Positions 33,375 to 42,078 of a stretch of DNA of 64,000 bases are shown piece after piece. How positions within the stretch are numbered: position 1 is the stretch's first letter; every line of letters begins with the position of its first letter. Origin of the DNA: JBELHR01 sp049607205 (GTDB taxonomy: Bacteria > Bacteroidota > Bacteroidia > Flavobacteriales > Flavobacteriaceae). The stretch is from contig JBMYWH010000003.1 in assembly GCA_049607205.1 (NCBI GenBank), positions 1 to 64,000 of the forward strand, read 5' to 3'. The notes under the pieces are model-generated. The model ran no database searches and was not told the DNA's origin. It saw only the letters and a list, made by a program, of their open reading frames with translations. A program made the position numbers and the translations under genes.

Positions 33375-34025
33375 ATGAAAAAATTAACTTACTTAATTGG
33401 TCTATTTCTATTGGGATCATGCTCTGCCGTTTCAGTAACAGATTCGTGGAGTAATGAAGATGTTAGCAGTCTTGTAGGAGAAAAAATAGAGGTTATCGCC
33501 AAGACTTCAGACAATACCAATCGCTCAAGAATTGAAGCCGATATGGTTAACAGCCTAAATGCTGCTGGATTTAAAGCTACATCAAGTTTTAAATCTATGG
33601 AAAAAATAGATCCTGATAAGAAAATTTCAGATCAAGAAACGGAAGCCATTAAAAAAGAACTTCTGGACCAAGGATTCAACTTAGTGCTTATGATTGTTCT
33701 TAAGGATAAAGAACAATACTTAAAATCTAACTCTACCTATGATAGTTATGGAACCCCTGGCTTTTACGGAGGAGGATACTACAGAGGATTTGGAGCCTAC
33801 TACGGTTCTATGAATACATGGGGAACTTCATCTACAACTACAGAAGTAGCGAAGAAGTACATTGTTGAAACTGTAATTTACGACCTTTCTAAACCGGCCG
33901 GAAAAAGCTTACTGGCTGTAGTGACTACGGACATTGATGATCCAACTTCACTTTCTAAAACATCCGCTGATTTGGCTGAAAAGGTTGTTGCGGAATTTAT
34001 GAAACCAAGTAAATCAAAAAAATAA
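33375..34025 (+). CDS. Hypothetical lipoprotein with Gly/Tyr-rich insert
   Basis: A 216-residue lipoprotein. The ATG at 33375 gives MKKLTYLIGLFLLGSCSAVS with Cys16; 28 upstream codons have no signal character and were dropped. A first alpha/beta part (VIAKTSDNTNRSRIEADMVN, then LLDQGFNLVLMIVLKDKEQ) resembles the DUF4136 fold. A Gly/Tyr-rich loop (GFYGGGYYRGFGAYYG) sits near the middle. The same kind of loop occurs in the DUF4136-like lipoprotein at 47077-47622. Function unknown. Followed by a terminator. Confidence 0.72.
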   Translation: MKKLTYLIGLFLLGSCSAVSVTDSWSNEDVSSLVGEKIEVIAKTSDNTNRSRIEADMVNSLNAAGFKATSSFKSMEKIDPDKKISDQETEAIKKELLDQGFNLVLMIVLKDKEQYLKSNSTYDSYGTPGFYGGGYYRGFGAYYGSMNTWGTSSTTTEVAKKYIVETVIYDLSKPAGKSLLAVVTTDIDDPTSLSKTSADLAEKVVAEFMKPSKSKK

Positions 34026-34046
34026 GACAAAACCTATTAAAGTACA

Positions 34047-34074
34047 AAACCGATGCTTAGTCATCGGTTTTTTT
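34047..34074 (+). terminator. Intrinsic terminator after the Gly/Tyr-rich lipoprotein gene
   Basis: AAACCGATG (34047-34055) pairs with CATCGGTTT (34062-34070), then TTTT. Confidence 0.87.
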
Positions 34075-34130
34075 AACTCTTAAAATGACATTTATTATCA
34101 TTTAACAACTTATAACTAGCAGAATTAGAC

Positions 34131-34138
34131 TACTTTTG
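34131..34138 (+). promoter_or_regulatory. -7 promoter element of the first DEAD-box helicase gene
   Basis: TACTTTTG fits TAnnTTTG, leaving a 5' leader of about 40 bases before the ATG at 34183. Confidence 0.55.
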
Positions 34139-34182
34139 CATATTACTACTTACGTTAAGTGAAGTAGCTCTAAATACACAAT

Positions 34183-35445
34183 ATGACATTTCAAGATTTA
34201 AATCTAATTCCTTCTATATTAAAGACTTTGAAGGAACAAAAATATATAAACCCAACTCCAATTCAAGAAAAATCTATTCCATTAGTTCTTCAGGGAAATG
34301 ATGTTTTGGGTACCGCACAGACCGGAACGGGTAAAACAGCCGCTTTTTCAATTCCAATTATTCAACATATTGCAAAAAATGCTGGAGATCAAAGTCGTTC
34401 TAAGAAACAAATTAGCGCCTTGATTATTACACCAACAAGAGAATTGGCTATCCAAATTGCGGACAACGTAAAAATATACTCTAAATATACAGGCGTTCAG
34501 AGTACAGTGATTTTTGGTGGGGTCAACCAAAACCCTCAAGTAAGAACCCTAAAATCGAATCAAATTGATATTTTGATAGCAACTCCAGGGAGACTTTTAG
34601 ACTTGATGAATCAAGGCTATATTTCTTTAAAGCACATCAAATATTTCGTTCTTGATGAAGCGGATAGAATGCTTGATATGGGTTTTGTCCACGACATTAA
34701 AAAATTAATCTCACATTTACCTAAACGCAGGCAATCGCTATTCTTCTCTGCGACCATGCCAACAAATATCCTGAACCTTTCTAAAGATATTTTGAATAAT
34801 CCTAAGAAAGTTTCTGTTGCTCCGGTTTCTTCTACGGCCGATACCATTAAGCAATTCGTGTTCATGACTAACAAGGGGACTAAAGCGGCCTTATTGTTAG
34901 ATTTATTGAAGCAGCCTAAAATGAAACAAGTTCTTGTCTTTTCAAGAACGAAACACGGGGCAGATAAAATTGTTCGTAACCTAAGTAAAAAAGGAATTAA
35001 ATGTGCGGCAATTCACGGGAACAAGTCCCAAAACCAACGTCAAAAAGCTCTGAAATCATTCAAATCAGGTGAAATTCAGGTCCTAGTGGCTACCGATATT
35101 GCAGCAAGAGGAATTGACATCGATAAATTACAATACGTAATTAATTATGACATCCCTAATGAATCAGAGACCTATGTGCACCGTATTGGGCGTTCAGGAC
35201 GTGCTGGAGAGCAAGGAGTGGCCTATTCTATTTGTGAACCAGAAGAGAATGAATACTTACGTGACATCGAAAAGCTGATCAATAAGAAAATCACTGTGGT
35301 TCAAGATAATCCTTATCCTCAAACTGAAAAACCAATGTCTGCTGCTGAGAAAAAGGAAGAAAGAAAACTTAAAGAGAAAAGAAAACAAGAGTTTTTTGCC
35401 AACAGAAAGAAAAACAGAAACGGTAAAAATAATTCAAGACGCTAA
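34183..35445 (+). CDS. DEAD-box RNA helicase (RhlE-like)
   Basis: 420 residues with the complete set of motifs: Q motif (NPTPIQEKSIP), AQTGTGKTAAFS, PTRELAIQ, TPGRLLDLM, DEADRMLDMGF, SATMP, ARGIDIDKL and HRIGRSGRAG. The C-terminal 40 residues are a basic tail (KKEERKLKEKRKQEFF and NRKKNRNG) that probably binds RNA nonspecifically. RhlE proteins act in ribosome assembly and mRNA decay. A second, divergent DEAD helicase starts 15 bases downstream, so both are probably on one transcript. Confidence 0.95.
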   Translation: MTFQDLNLIPSILKTLKEQKYINPTPIQEKSIPLVLQGNDVLGTAQTGTGKTAAFSIPIIQHIAKNAGDQSRSKKQISALIITPTRELAIQIADNVKIYSKYTGVQSTVIFGGVNQNPQVRTLKSNQIDILIATPGRLLDLMNQGYISLKHIKYFVLDEADRMLDMGFVHDIKKLISHLPKRRQSLFFSATMPTNILNLSKDILNNPKKVSVAPVSSTADTIKQFVFMTNKGTKAALLLDLLKQPKMKQVLVFSRTKHGADKIVRNLSKKGIKCAAIHGNKSQNQRQKALKSFKSGEIQVLVATDIAARGIDIDKLQYVINYDIPNESETYVHRIGRSGRAGEQGVAYSICEPEENEYLRDIEKLINKKITVVQDNPYPQTEKPMSAAEKKEERKLKEKRKQEFFANRKKNRNGKNNSRR

Positions 35446-35460
35446 GCTAAAGGTTTAATT

Positions 35461-36735
35461 ATGGCAAGATTTTCAGAATTAGGGATTCATAAAGATCTCG
35501 AGAGTAAACTTAAAGACCAAGCTATATCTGCTGCTAGTCCGATACAAGAACAAGCAATTCCTATTATCTTAGACGGGAAACGAGATCTAGTGGCACTAGC
35601 GCAAACTGGAAGTGGTAAAACACTTGCCTTTGGTTTGCCTATTATTCAGAATATCGATACCTCACTGGACCAAACTCAAGCACTTATCATAGTTCCTACA
35701 CGTGAACTAGGGCAGCAAATTGTGTCGGAACTCGAGTACTATGCCCCCAATCAAATTACTGGGGTTTTCGGTGGAAGCTCTCAGAAGTCACAAGTTGATA
35801 AACTACGTGATTCCAAACAAATTATTGTTGCCACTCCGGGACGTTTGATGGACTTATTAGATCAAAATAAAATTGATCTTAAAAGCCTAAAATATCTAAT
35901 TCTAGATGAGGCGGATGAGATCCTTCAATCTTTTGAAGATATTGTGTTAGAGATCATTAAAAGAAGTCCTAAAGAAAAGAAGTCTTACCTTTTCTCTGCG
36001 ACCCTACCCGGTAGTGTAAAACAACTCACTCATAATTATTTTGCTAAATCCTTAAGCCATATTGAGGTGGAGTCGGACAAGACGCTTATTAGTCATGAGT
36101 TCATCGTTGTGGAACCCATAGAAAAACTTGAAGTTCTTCTGGACCATCTGCAATCTAAAGGAGAAGAGCAAGGGATTATCTTTTGTAAAACTAAAGCTGC
36201 TGTCAACAAGCTCACTAAAAACTTAGCGAAGAATAAATTTTCTGTAGCAGCACTTCACGGAAGTCTAAGTCAAGGAATCAGAGACCGAGTGATGACTCAG
36301 TTCCGAGATGGACATATCAAAATTGTAGTAGCTACCGATTTAGCAGCAAGAGGAATTGATATAAAGGACCTAGGATTTGTGATTAACTATCACCTTCCGG
36401 ACACCTATGAAGCCTTCACTCATAGAACGGGTAGAACGGCTAGAGCTGGTAAAACAGGGACGAGCCTTACGATCATTCAAGAGGAAGAATTAAGTGAAAT
36501 CCCATATTTTGAAGAAGCCTTAAACATCAAATTCAATGAAATTGATAAAGCAGATCCGGAAAAATTAGCAGAGACCCTAAGCCTAATTTGGGCAAAAAAG
36601 ATTTTTAAAACCAAGCCTAATCATGACCTTAGTCCTGCATTTAAGTCTGAAATAAAACAGATTTTTAAACACCTAACCAAAGAAGAACTTATTGAGAAAG
36701 TTCTTGCCCATCATTGGCAAGAAAAAAATCAATAA
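35461..36735 (+). CDS. DEAD-box RNA helicase (DbpA-like)
   Basis: 424 residues with the DEAD core motifs AQTGSGKTLAFGLP, PTRELGQQ, TPGRLMDLL, DEADEILQSF, SATLPG, ARGIDIKDLGF and HRTGRTARAG. After residue 370 a small domain follows (WAKKIFKTKPNHDLSPAFKS) in place of the basic tail of its neighbour; it may be a reduced RNA-binding domain. A specific role in large-subunit assembly is a possibility by family analogy. Translated from the same operon as the preceding helicase. Confidence 0.93.
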   Translation: MARFSELGIHKDLESKLKDQAISAASPIQEQAIPIILDGKRDLVALAQTGSGKTLAFGLPIIQNIDTSLDQTQALIIVPTRELGQQIVSELEYYAPNQITGVFGGSSQKSQVDKLRDSKQIIVATPGRLMDLLDQNKIDLKSLKYLILDEADEILQSFEDIVLEIIKRSPKEKKSYLFSATLPGSVKQLTHNYFAKSLSHIEVESDKTLISHEFIVVEPIEKLEVLLDHLQSKGEEQGIIFCKTKAAVNKLTKNLAKNKFSVAALHGSLSQGIRDRVMTQFRDGHIKIVVATDLAARGIDIKDLGFVINYHLPDTYEAFTHRTGRTARAGKTGTSLTIIQEEELSEIPYFEEALNIKFNEIDKADPEKLAETLSLIWAKKIFKTKPNHDLSPAFKSEIKQIFKHLTKEELIEKVLAHHWQEKNQ

Positions 36736-36743
36736 ATACTTAA

Positions 36744-37505
36744 TTAATTTTCTTGTAACTCATTTTCCTTCTCAAAAGTTTCTGCCAGATTAAGCAGATA
36801 AATTTTGATGGCATCCTTATTTCCGTCTTGGATCATATCATGCACTAACTTATCATCTAATGAAGCCTCAAAGAGACGGTTCACCCAACCAGAATCATAA
36901 TTAAGTTTTTCAATGAAATAATCAGAAAAATTTAAATCTAAATAATTAAGGCTCTGTTCCTTTAATTCCATAGATCGCTTCTTTTTGAGTTCCTTGGTTT
37001 TTCCACTCATCCAATTATAAATAAAGTCAACATTGACCTTACCTCCTACAAGACCGCTTCGATCTCCCTTAGGAGCTGCTTTGCTAGCTGCATTAAGTTG
37101 ACGCTGGCCTTCACTGAGTTTTTCTTTACCATAATTCGGCACACCAGTCATCACTTCAGCATCCAAAGTCTTGATTTCCACGGCTTCCAACTCAACTACT
37201 TTTTGTTTCATTTGAACCTCAATCTTCTTTTGTTTCATAAAAAAAGAATCCATCACTAAAAAGTACTTTTCCGTATTGGCATGAGAAAACTCGATGGTAT
37301 CCCCTAAAACTACTTCTACATTAACAATACCGGATTCATCTGAAATTTTAAACTTTTTAGTATTTAAGTTAATCGCAATAGCTCCGGCTAGAGGCTTACT
37401 CAAAAACATAAGTTCAAAATCCATATTCTTTTTCCCCAATTCCTGAGAAAAACTTGATTGGACAAAAAATAGTATGGCTAATAATGGTAAAAATAGTTGC
37501 TTCAT
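36744..37505 (-). CDS. Carboxypeptidase-like regulatory domain protein, exported
   Basis: 253 residues. Sec signal peptide MKQLFLPLLAILFFVQSSFS, then a CarboxypepD_reg-like beta domain (LAGAIAINLNTKKFKISDES, VEVVLGDTIEFSHANT). The C-terminal half (LSEGQRQLNAASKAAP, FIYNWMSGKTKELKKKRSME) corresponds to the other such gene at 29758-30525, including the GxTKxLKK segment. Family known from many Bacteroidota genomes, role not established. It is convergent with the second helicase, 8 bases apart. Confidence 0.82.
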   Translation of the reverse strand: MKQLFLPLLAILFFVQSSFSQELGKKNMDFELMFLSKPLAGAIAINLNTKKFKISDESGIVNVEVVLGDTIEFSHANTEKYFLVMDSFFMKQKKIEVQMKQKVVELEAVEIKTLDAEVMTGVPNYGKEKLSEGQRQLNAASKAAPKGDRSGLVGGKVNVDFIYNWMSGKTKELKKKRSMELKEQSLNYLDLNFSDYFIEKLNYDSGWVNRLFEASLDDKLVHDMIQDGNKDAIKIYLLNLAETFEKENELQEN

Positions 37506-37604
37506 ACTGCAATTTAACGACTATTTTATGGAATACATACTTTCACTGAAAAAAAATAAACAAGATTCCTACTTATAAAAGCTAATATTGTTAAAACTAG
37601 ACCT

Positions 37605-38510
37605 ATGAAACTAAAAACCTCTATTTATCTAAAAGTATTTCTTTTAGGAATTCTTTTAAGCTCGTGTAATTCTCAAGAAAAAGATATTCCTAAAATATCA
37701 TTGGCCCAATGGTCCATGCACCAGCAATTATTTGATGGATCTGCTGATCCAAAGGATTTTGCTAAAGATGCAAAAGAAAAATATGGAATTCAGGCCATAG
37801 AATACGTCTCTGCCTTTTATGTGGACCAAGCAACTGATGAATCTTTCTGGAAGGATATGAAATATAGATCTGATCAGTACGGTGTGAAGAACATCATGAT
37901 TATGGTAGATGGTGAAGGAGACTTAGGAGCCGAAGATGAAGAAGAAAGGCTACAAGCCGTGATCAACCATCACAAATGGATTAAAGCAGCCTCTATTTTG
38001 CAATGTCAGAGTATTAGAGTAAATGCTTTCGGGAGTTCTAAATACGAAGTTTTTAAGGAATCAATGATTAAAAGCTTGACAGAACTAGGAGAAACAGCTT
38101 CTTTATATGACCTTAATATCATTATCGAAAACCATGGTTCATTCTCTTCAGAAGCGGACAAGATGGTTGACATTATCAGCCAAGTAGGCCTGACAAATGT
38201 CGGTACGCTCCCCGATTTCGGAAATTGGTGTTATTCTAAACAATGGGGTGGTGTTGACGGCGCTTGCCAAGCGGCTTACGACATCTATAAAGGTGTTGAA
38301 GAATTTATGCCTTATGCAAAAAGTGTAAGCGCTAAGACCTACGATTTCAAAGAAGATGGAACCCCTGAATTCATTGATTTCAAAAAAATGATGGCCATTG
38401 TTAAAAATTCAGGATTCAAAGGGTATATTGGAATTGAATATGAGGGTAAAAACCTAAGCGAAGATGACGGAATTAAGGCCACTAAACAAGTTATTATGAA
38501 TAACTGGTAA
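37605..38510 (+). CDS. Sugar phosphate isomerase/epimerase-like TIM-barrel lipoprotein
   Basis: 301 residues. Lipoprotein signal with Cys21 (LLSSCNSQ). The rest is an AP-endonuclease-2-like TIM barrel: SLAQWSMHQQLF starts the first strand, IEYVSAFYVD follows, IIIENHGSFSS holds the usual Glu and His metal ligands, GTLPDFGNW and YIGIEYEGKNLSEDDGI close the barrel. Related Bacteroidota lipoproteins act on sugars or inositol-like substrates. The substrate is unknown and no sugar operon surrounds it. Confidence 0.87.
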   Translation: MKLKTSIYLKVFLLGILLSSCNSQEKDIPKISLAQWSMHQQLFDGSADPKDFAKDAKEKYGIQAIEYVSAFYVDQATDESFWKDMKYRSDQYGVKNIMIMVDGEGDLGAEDEEERLQAVINHHKWIKAASILQCQSIRVNAFGSSKYEVFKESMIKSLTELGETASLYDLNIIIENHGSFSSEADKMVDIISQVGLTNVGTLPDFGNWCYSKQWGGVDGACQAAYDIYKGVEEFMPYAKSVSAKTYDFKEDGTPEFIDFKKMMAIVKNSGFKGYIGIEYEGKNLSEDDGIKATKQVIMNNW

Positions 38511-38523
38511 ACAATTACATTAT

Positions 38524-38567
38524 CCCCTTTAGAGATTTATACACCTCTAAAGGGGTTATTTTTTTTA
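38524..38567 (+). terminator. Intrinsic terminator of the TIM-barrel lipoprotein gene
   Basis: CCCCTTTAGAG (38524-38534) pairs with CTCTAAAGGGG (38545-38555), then TTATTTTTTTT. It marks the left border of the polysaccharide cassette. Confidence 0.9.
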
Positions 38568-38573
38568 TCTTTG
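38566..38573 (+). promoter_or_regulatory. -7 promoter element of the Stealth cassette
   Basis: TATCTTTG fits TAnnTTTG, directly after the T-run of the preceding terminator. It excludes the TTG at 38571 as a start codon and favours the ATG at 38583 or 38595. Confidence 0.6.
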
Positions 38574-38582
38574 GCTTCTCAA

Positions 38583-39575
38583 ATGAAGAATATTATGACG
38601 GAAATGGAGGCATCATCAAACAAGATTGATATTGTTTATACTTATGTAGATGGAAATGATCCTGATTTTATTAAAAATCTTAATAGGTACAAACAACAAA
38701 ATACTGATGATATTTTACCTACGAACAATCCTAAATTAAGATATGAATCGGTTGATGAAATTCTTTATTCCTTAAGATCAATTTTTAAGTTTGCTCCATT
38801 TGTCAATAAGGTATTTATTATTACTTACAATCAGAAGCCTAATTATGAATCCACTATTGAAAAACACTTTCCAGAACGACTTAATGACATTCGTATAATT
38901 GATCATAAAGATCTTTTCGGTGAATACCCAGAAATCTACCCAACTTTTAATTCCATTACTATAGAGAGTTTCTTATGGAAAATTTCTGAATTAAGTGAAA
39001 ATTTTGTGTATTTTAATGATGATACATTTCTAATAAAGCCAATCACATACAACGAATGGTTTAATGAAAAAGGTCCTATTAATTTAGGGAAATGGAAACT
39101 TGGTAAAATTTCAAGATACAATAAGTTTCAAAAATACATTAATAAAGGGTTAACCCTACCTATGAACTATACTTATTTACAATATAGAGGGGCAAGGTTA
39201 TTAGGTTTCGAATACTTATTCTTCTACCTAAACCATACTCCTAAACCTTTCTCTAAATCTCTTTTAAAACAAGCATTTCAAATGAAAAAAGAGATTATTT
39301 TAAAAAATGCAGCGAATCGATTTAGGGTCTCAGATTCTTTTACTGCAATAACTTACTATGTTGCTGCCCAAATAAAAATAGGCAAAACAAGCACAAGGTT
39401 TGAAAAAGAACTCTATATAGATTTCTCAATTGACAACCCATCATATTTAAAAAAGAAAATAAAACAACTAAAGAACAACAAGTCAAAAAAATACTTATGT
39501 CTACAATCTCTGAGTGAATCTAATCAATCAATAATCAAAGAAGTCGAATCAATTTTAGAAGAAAAATTAAACTAA
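38583..39575 (+). CDS. Stealth-family sugar-phosphate transferase, copy 1
   Basis: 330 residues. Stealth proteins transfer hexose-1-phosphate to build capsule or lipopolysaccharide polymers. The CR1 block is DIVYTYVDGNDPDF; the CR2 block includes RYESVDEILYSLRSIFKFAP, FVNKVFIITYNQKP and NFVYFNDDTFLIKP, with the NDD acidic centre. CR3/CR4 are less obvious, and the last 60 residues are a basic helical tail. ATG 38583 is chosen, 38595 is the alternative. Low-GC codon use compared with the surrounding genes suggests that the cassette was acquired. A second Stealth gene follows 9 bases later. Confidence 0.87.
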   Translation: MKNIMTEMEASSNKIDIVYTYVDGNDPDFIKNLNRYKQQNTDDILPTNNPKLRYESVDEILYSLRSIFKFAPFVNKVFIITYNQKPNYESTIEKHFPERLNDIRIIDHKDLFGEYPEIYPTFNSITIESFLWKISELSENFVYFNDDTFLIKPITYNEWFNEKGPINLGKWKLGKISRYNKFQKYINKGLTLPMNYTYLQYRGARLLGFEYLFFYLNHTPKPFSKSLLKQAFQMKKEIILKNAANRFRVSDSFTAITYYVAAQIKIGKTSTRFEKELYIDFSIDNPSYLKKKIKQLKNNKSKKYLCLQSLSESNQSIIKEVESILEEKLN

Positions 39576-39584
39576 CTATAAGTT

Positions 39585-40568
39585 ATGTCAGTTGATGCAG
39601 TTATTACATGGGTAGACGGAGATGATAGAAAGCACAAACTCAAAAGAGCAAAATATCTCAACACGCATATAAAAAAGTCTGAAAATGAATCAAGTACAAG
39701 ATTTGCCACAAATTATGAGATAAATTATTGCGTCCTTTCTATTCTTAAATATGCCTCATGGGTTAAAAATATATATATTGTTACAGACAATCAAACACCT
39801 CCCATTTTCGAAGATGTATCAAAATTCTACCCTCATAGAATAAATGACATTATCATAATTGATCACACGCAAATATTTCCAAAAGAGATAGACATCCTTC
39901 CCAATTTCAATTCTACTTCTATAGAATCATGTCTATGGCGTATTCCAGGATTGAGCGATCGATTTATTTATTTCAACGATGATTTTTTATTAATACAGCC
40001 CACTCAGATCAATGATTTTTTTATAGGCCCTAGACCTATTCTTAGGGGCAGCATGACTTTACCTCCTTATCCCAAACTTGCATTTTTAAAGCTTAAAAAA
40101 TTTTATTGGTCTATATTCAAAATAAACAAAAAGAACAGATACTCATTTGAAGTAGGACAATACAGAGCTGCTAAACTAGTTAATTCAGATCTAAAGTTTT
40201 GGAAGCACGACCATACTCCGTACCCTTTAAATAAAAATGTCCTCAAAAAGTTTTATCTAGAGCACAAAGAATCCTTTTTACAAAACATAAATTTCCGATT
40301 CAGAAACAATAGTCAGTTTATAATCAATTCTTTAGCGAATAACATTGAGGTAAAACAGTATGAAAATCATAACTTTTCAAAGACCGAATTAGTTTATATA
40401 AAAACAATTTCAAACAAAACAAAACTATACAAAAAGATTTCTATGCTTAAAAATCCATTGTATAAGTTTGCATGTATTCAAAGTTTAGATCAATTATCGT
40501 CCTTTTATCAACAACAAATCTATAAAGTACTTGATCAAATTATTCACCCAATAAACAGAAATGAATAG
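39585..40568 (+). CDS. Stealth-family sugar-phosphate transferase, copy 2
   Basis: 327 residues, related to the preceding gene but clearly divergent. CR1 reads SVDAVITWVDGDDRKH; CR2 holds INYCVLSILKYASWVKNIYI, STSIESCLWRIPGLSDRFIY and FNDDFLLIQP. The NDD acidic centre is retained. The C-terminal half (KHDHTPYPLNKNVLKKFY) is again the family pattern, with a lysine-rich tail. Paired Stealth genes suggest two linkages in one repeating polymer, or a two-subunit polymerase. It overlaps the glycosyltransferase gene by 8 bases. Confidence 0.87.
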   Translation: MSVDAVITWVDGDDRKHKLKRAKYLNTHIKKSENESSTRFATNYEINYCVLSILKYASWVKNIYIVTDNQTPPIFEDVSKFYPHRINDIIIIDHTQIFPKEIDILPNFNSTSIESCLWRIPGLSDRFIYFNDDFLLIQPTQINDFFIGPRPILRGSMTLPPYPKLAFLKLKKFYWSIFKINKKNRYSFEVGQYRAAKLVNSDLKFWKHDHTPYPLNKNVLKKFYLEHKESFLQNINFRFRNNSQFIINSLANNIEVKQYENHNFSKTELVYIKTISNKTKLYKKISMLKNPLYKFACIQSLDQLSSFYQQQIYKVLDQIIHPINRNE

Positions 40569-41391
40569 AATCGCAGTAATTTCAATGGCCAGAAATGATG
40601 ACATGTTCATCTCTAAATGGATCGCTTATTACGGTGAACATTTTGGTCTAAATAATTTATACCTAATACTTGACGGATTAGATCAGGAGAAGCCTGATAA
40701 TCAAGAGATCAATTGTATCAAAGTTCCGCACAAACAGCTTACGAGATCAAAAGGGGATAAAAACAGAGTACAAATCGTTTCTAAACTGGCCCAATCTCTT
40801 TTTAAAAGATATGATAGGGTTATTGCATGTGACATTGATGAGTTTTTAGTACTTGATCCTAATACGAATACGAATCTATATGATTACCTGATACAACTCA
40901 AAGGAGGCTCTAGTAGATCAGCCTTAGGGCTTGACATAGGACAGCACCTGGATAAGGAATCAAGTATTGATCTAAGCCAACCTTTTCTTGGTCAACGAGA
41001 TTATGCTGTAATTTCCTCAAGATATACCAAACCAGTTGTGGCACTTAAACCAATTACTTGGGGCTCTGGGTATCATCGCGTCAAAAACAAAAACTTCAAA
41101 ATTGACCCTAACTTATATTTGTTTCACTTTGGTATGGTCGATTTTGAACGCTCTGGAGGAAAAACTAAAGATCAATCACGTCTAGATCAGGGATGGACGC
41201 AGCACTTAGATAGAAGATTTGCCATATTCAAGCAAATCACAGAGGCTGAACATATTCTCAATGAAACCTTTCTTGGTCAAGCAAGACAAATACAAAACAC
41301 TAAGCGTCCTATTTATGCATGGAACAAACCTGGTTCTTTAAAAGAAGTTTCCATCTTAAAAATTCCAAAGAGATTCAAAGGTATTGTTTAA
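40561..41391 (+). CDS. Glycosyltransferase family 2-like (Glyco_tranf_2_4 / GT92 type)
   Basis: 276 residues, cytoplasmic, no membrane segments. The N-terminus RIAVISMARNDDMFISKWIA and the DxD-like metal site in RVIACDIDEFLVLDPN are typical of the Glyco_tranf_2_4 group; later KPITWGSGYHRVKN and LYLFHFGMVDFERSGG follow. The group transfers hexoses to surface polymers. Overlap with the Stealth gene points to one polysaccharide pathway. It lacks the usual neighbours (wzx, wzy, epimerases), so the full locus may be elsewhere or this is a decoration cassette. Confidence 0.85.
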   Translation: MNRIAVISMARNDDMFISKWIAYYGEHFGLNNLYLILDGLDQEKPDNQEINCIKVPHKQLTRSKGDKNRVQIVSKLAQSLFKRYDRVIACDIDEFLVLDPNTNTNLYDYLIQLKGGSSRSALGLDIGQHLDKESSIDLSQPFLGQRDYAVISSRYTKPVVALKPITWGSGYHRVKNKNFKIDPNLYLFHFGMVDFERSGGKTKDQSRLDQGWTQHLDRRFAIFKQITEAEHILNETFLGQARQIQNTKRPIYAWNKPGSLKEVSILKIPKRFKGIV

Positions 41392-41450
41392 ACATTTTTA
41401 GTCGGACTACCCCTAGATAGTAGCTAGAAAAATTTCCCCATTTCTCGGGA

Positions 41451-41481
41451 TTGCATAAATGTGTAGTTCCTTATATATTTG
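41451..41481 (+). promoter_or_regulatory. Orphan consensus promoter after the polysaccharide cassette
   Basis: TTG at 41451-41453 and TATATTTG at 41474-41481 with a 20-base spacer, the same geometry as the ffh and thrS promoters. An imperfect dyad (AATTTCCC / GGGATT, 41431-41452) touches its -33 element. No reading frame follows before the next terminator. Confidence 0.65.
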
Positions 41482-41487
41482 ATATAT

Positions 41488-41614
41488 CAATACCAAACAA
41501 AGAATTATTACCCCGCACGATTACCCCCTTTAGTGCATTCCTTGTGAAGATTGATATTTAAAACTACCCTATCATCTAATTAAAAAAGCGATACCTCTAA
41601 GTATCGCTTTTTTT
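41488..41614 (+). ncRNA. Candidate small RNA of about 125 nt
   Basis: Expected transcript from the orphan promoter to a strong terminator. The stretch contains no ATG, and it carries a C-rich motif three times: ATTACCCC at 41507 and 41520, and ACTACCCT at 41563 (a further ACTACCCC lies upstream of the promoter at 41406). Single-stranded C-rich repeats are typical of regulatory RNAs that pair with G-rich mRNA. It could instead be the surviving leader of a deleted gene. Start and function are inferred. The rest of the 404-base gap, apart from a second terminator, holds nothing I recognise. Confidence 0.45.
41582..41614 (+). terminator. Intrinsic terminator of the candidate small RNA
   Basis: AAAAAAGCGATAC (41582-41594) CTCTAA GTATCGCTTTTTT (41601-41613), a 13-bp stem with T-run. 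Confidence 0.9.
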
Positions 41615-41651
41615 AATGCCATCACCAGTAAAATTACTATGTACGCATAAA

Positions 41652-41679
41652 AAAGAGCCCTAAAAAAGGACTCTTTATT
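41652..41679. terminator. Second hairpin terminator, 40 bases further
   Basis: AAAGAGCCC (41652-41660) pairs with GGACTCTTT (41668-41676) with one mismatch; T-rich on the plus side and A-rich on the other. It may end the clpS-group transcript on the minus strand. Confidence 0.65.
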
Positions 41680-41795
41680 TAAATTATCAAGGTTGAATGA
41701 AACCTCCTACCCCTAAAAAAATTCTTCATCAAGCTTGATAAACATACTTAAATATATATCAATTTTATTATATATACAAACAATAGGTCAATATT

Positions 41796-42077
41796 TTAAT
41801 TATAATCTAAATATTTCTGTAATAATTCTCGATGTTCCTTTAAATCAATCTTAAACTTATCAATAAGTAAATTCGAGGCCTCAGGGTAGCTTGAACCAAT
41901 ACTTTCAGAGTCAGGGAATTGTACAAACCACAATTTGTATACATCTTCACCAATGTCCTCAAAAACAAGATATAAATCCTCTCGAATTAGGGAATAGCAA
42001 ATCATATGATCATTGAAATATCCTGATTTATCTTTAAATAGACCAGAAAAATTATAATACTCTAATAAAGTTTCCAT
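41796..42077 (-). CDS. Hypothetical 93-residue acidic protein
   Basis: I do not recognise this protein. It has 93 residues, no signal peptide, and is acidic with many aromatic residues (YNFSGLFKDKSGYFNDHM, YLVFEDIGEDVYKLWFVQF). The start codon lies 1 base after the clpS stop, so it is the last gene of a prmA-clpS transcript. The pattern of alternating hydrophobic residues suggests a small beta-rich domain. Confidence 0.65.
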   Translation of the reverse strand: METLLEYYNFSGLFKDKSGYFNDHMICYSLIREDLYLVFEDIGEDVYKLWFVQFPDSESIGSSYPEASNLLIDKFKIDLKEHRELLQKYLDYN

Positions 42078-42078
42078 T

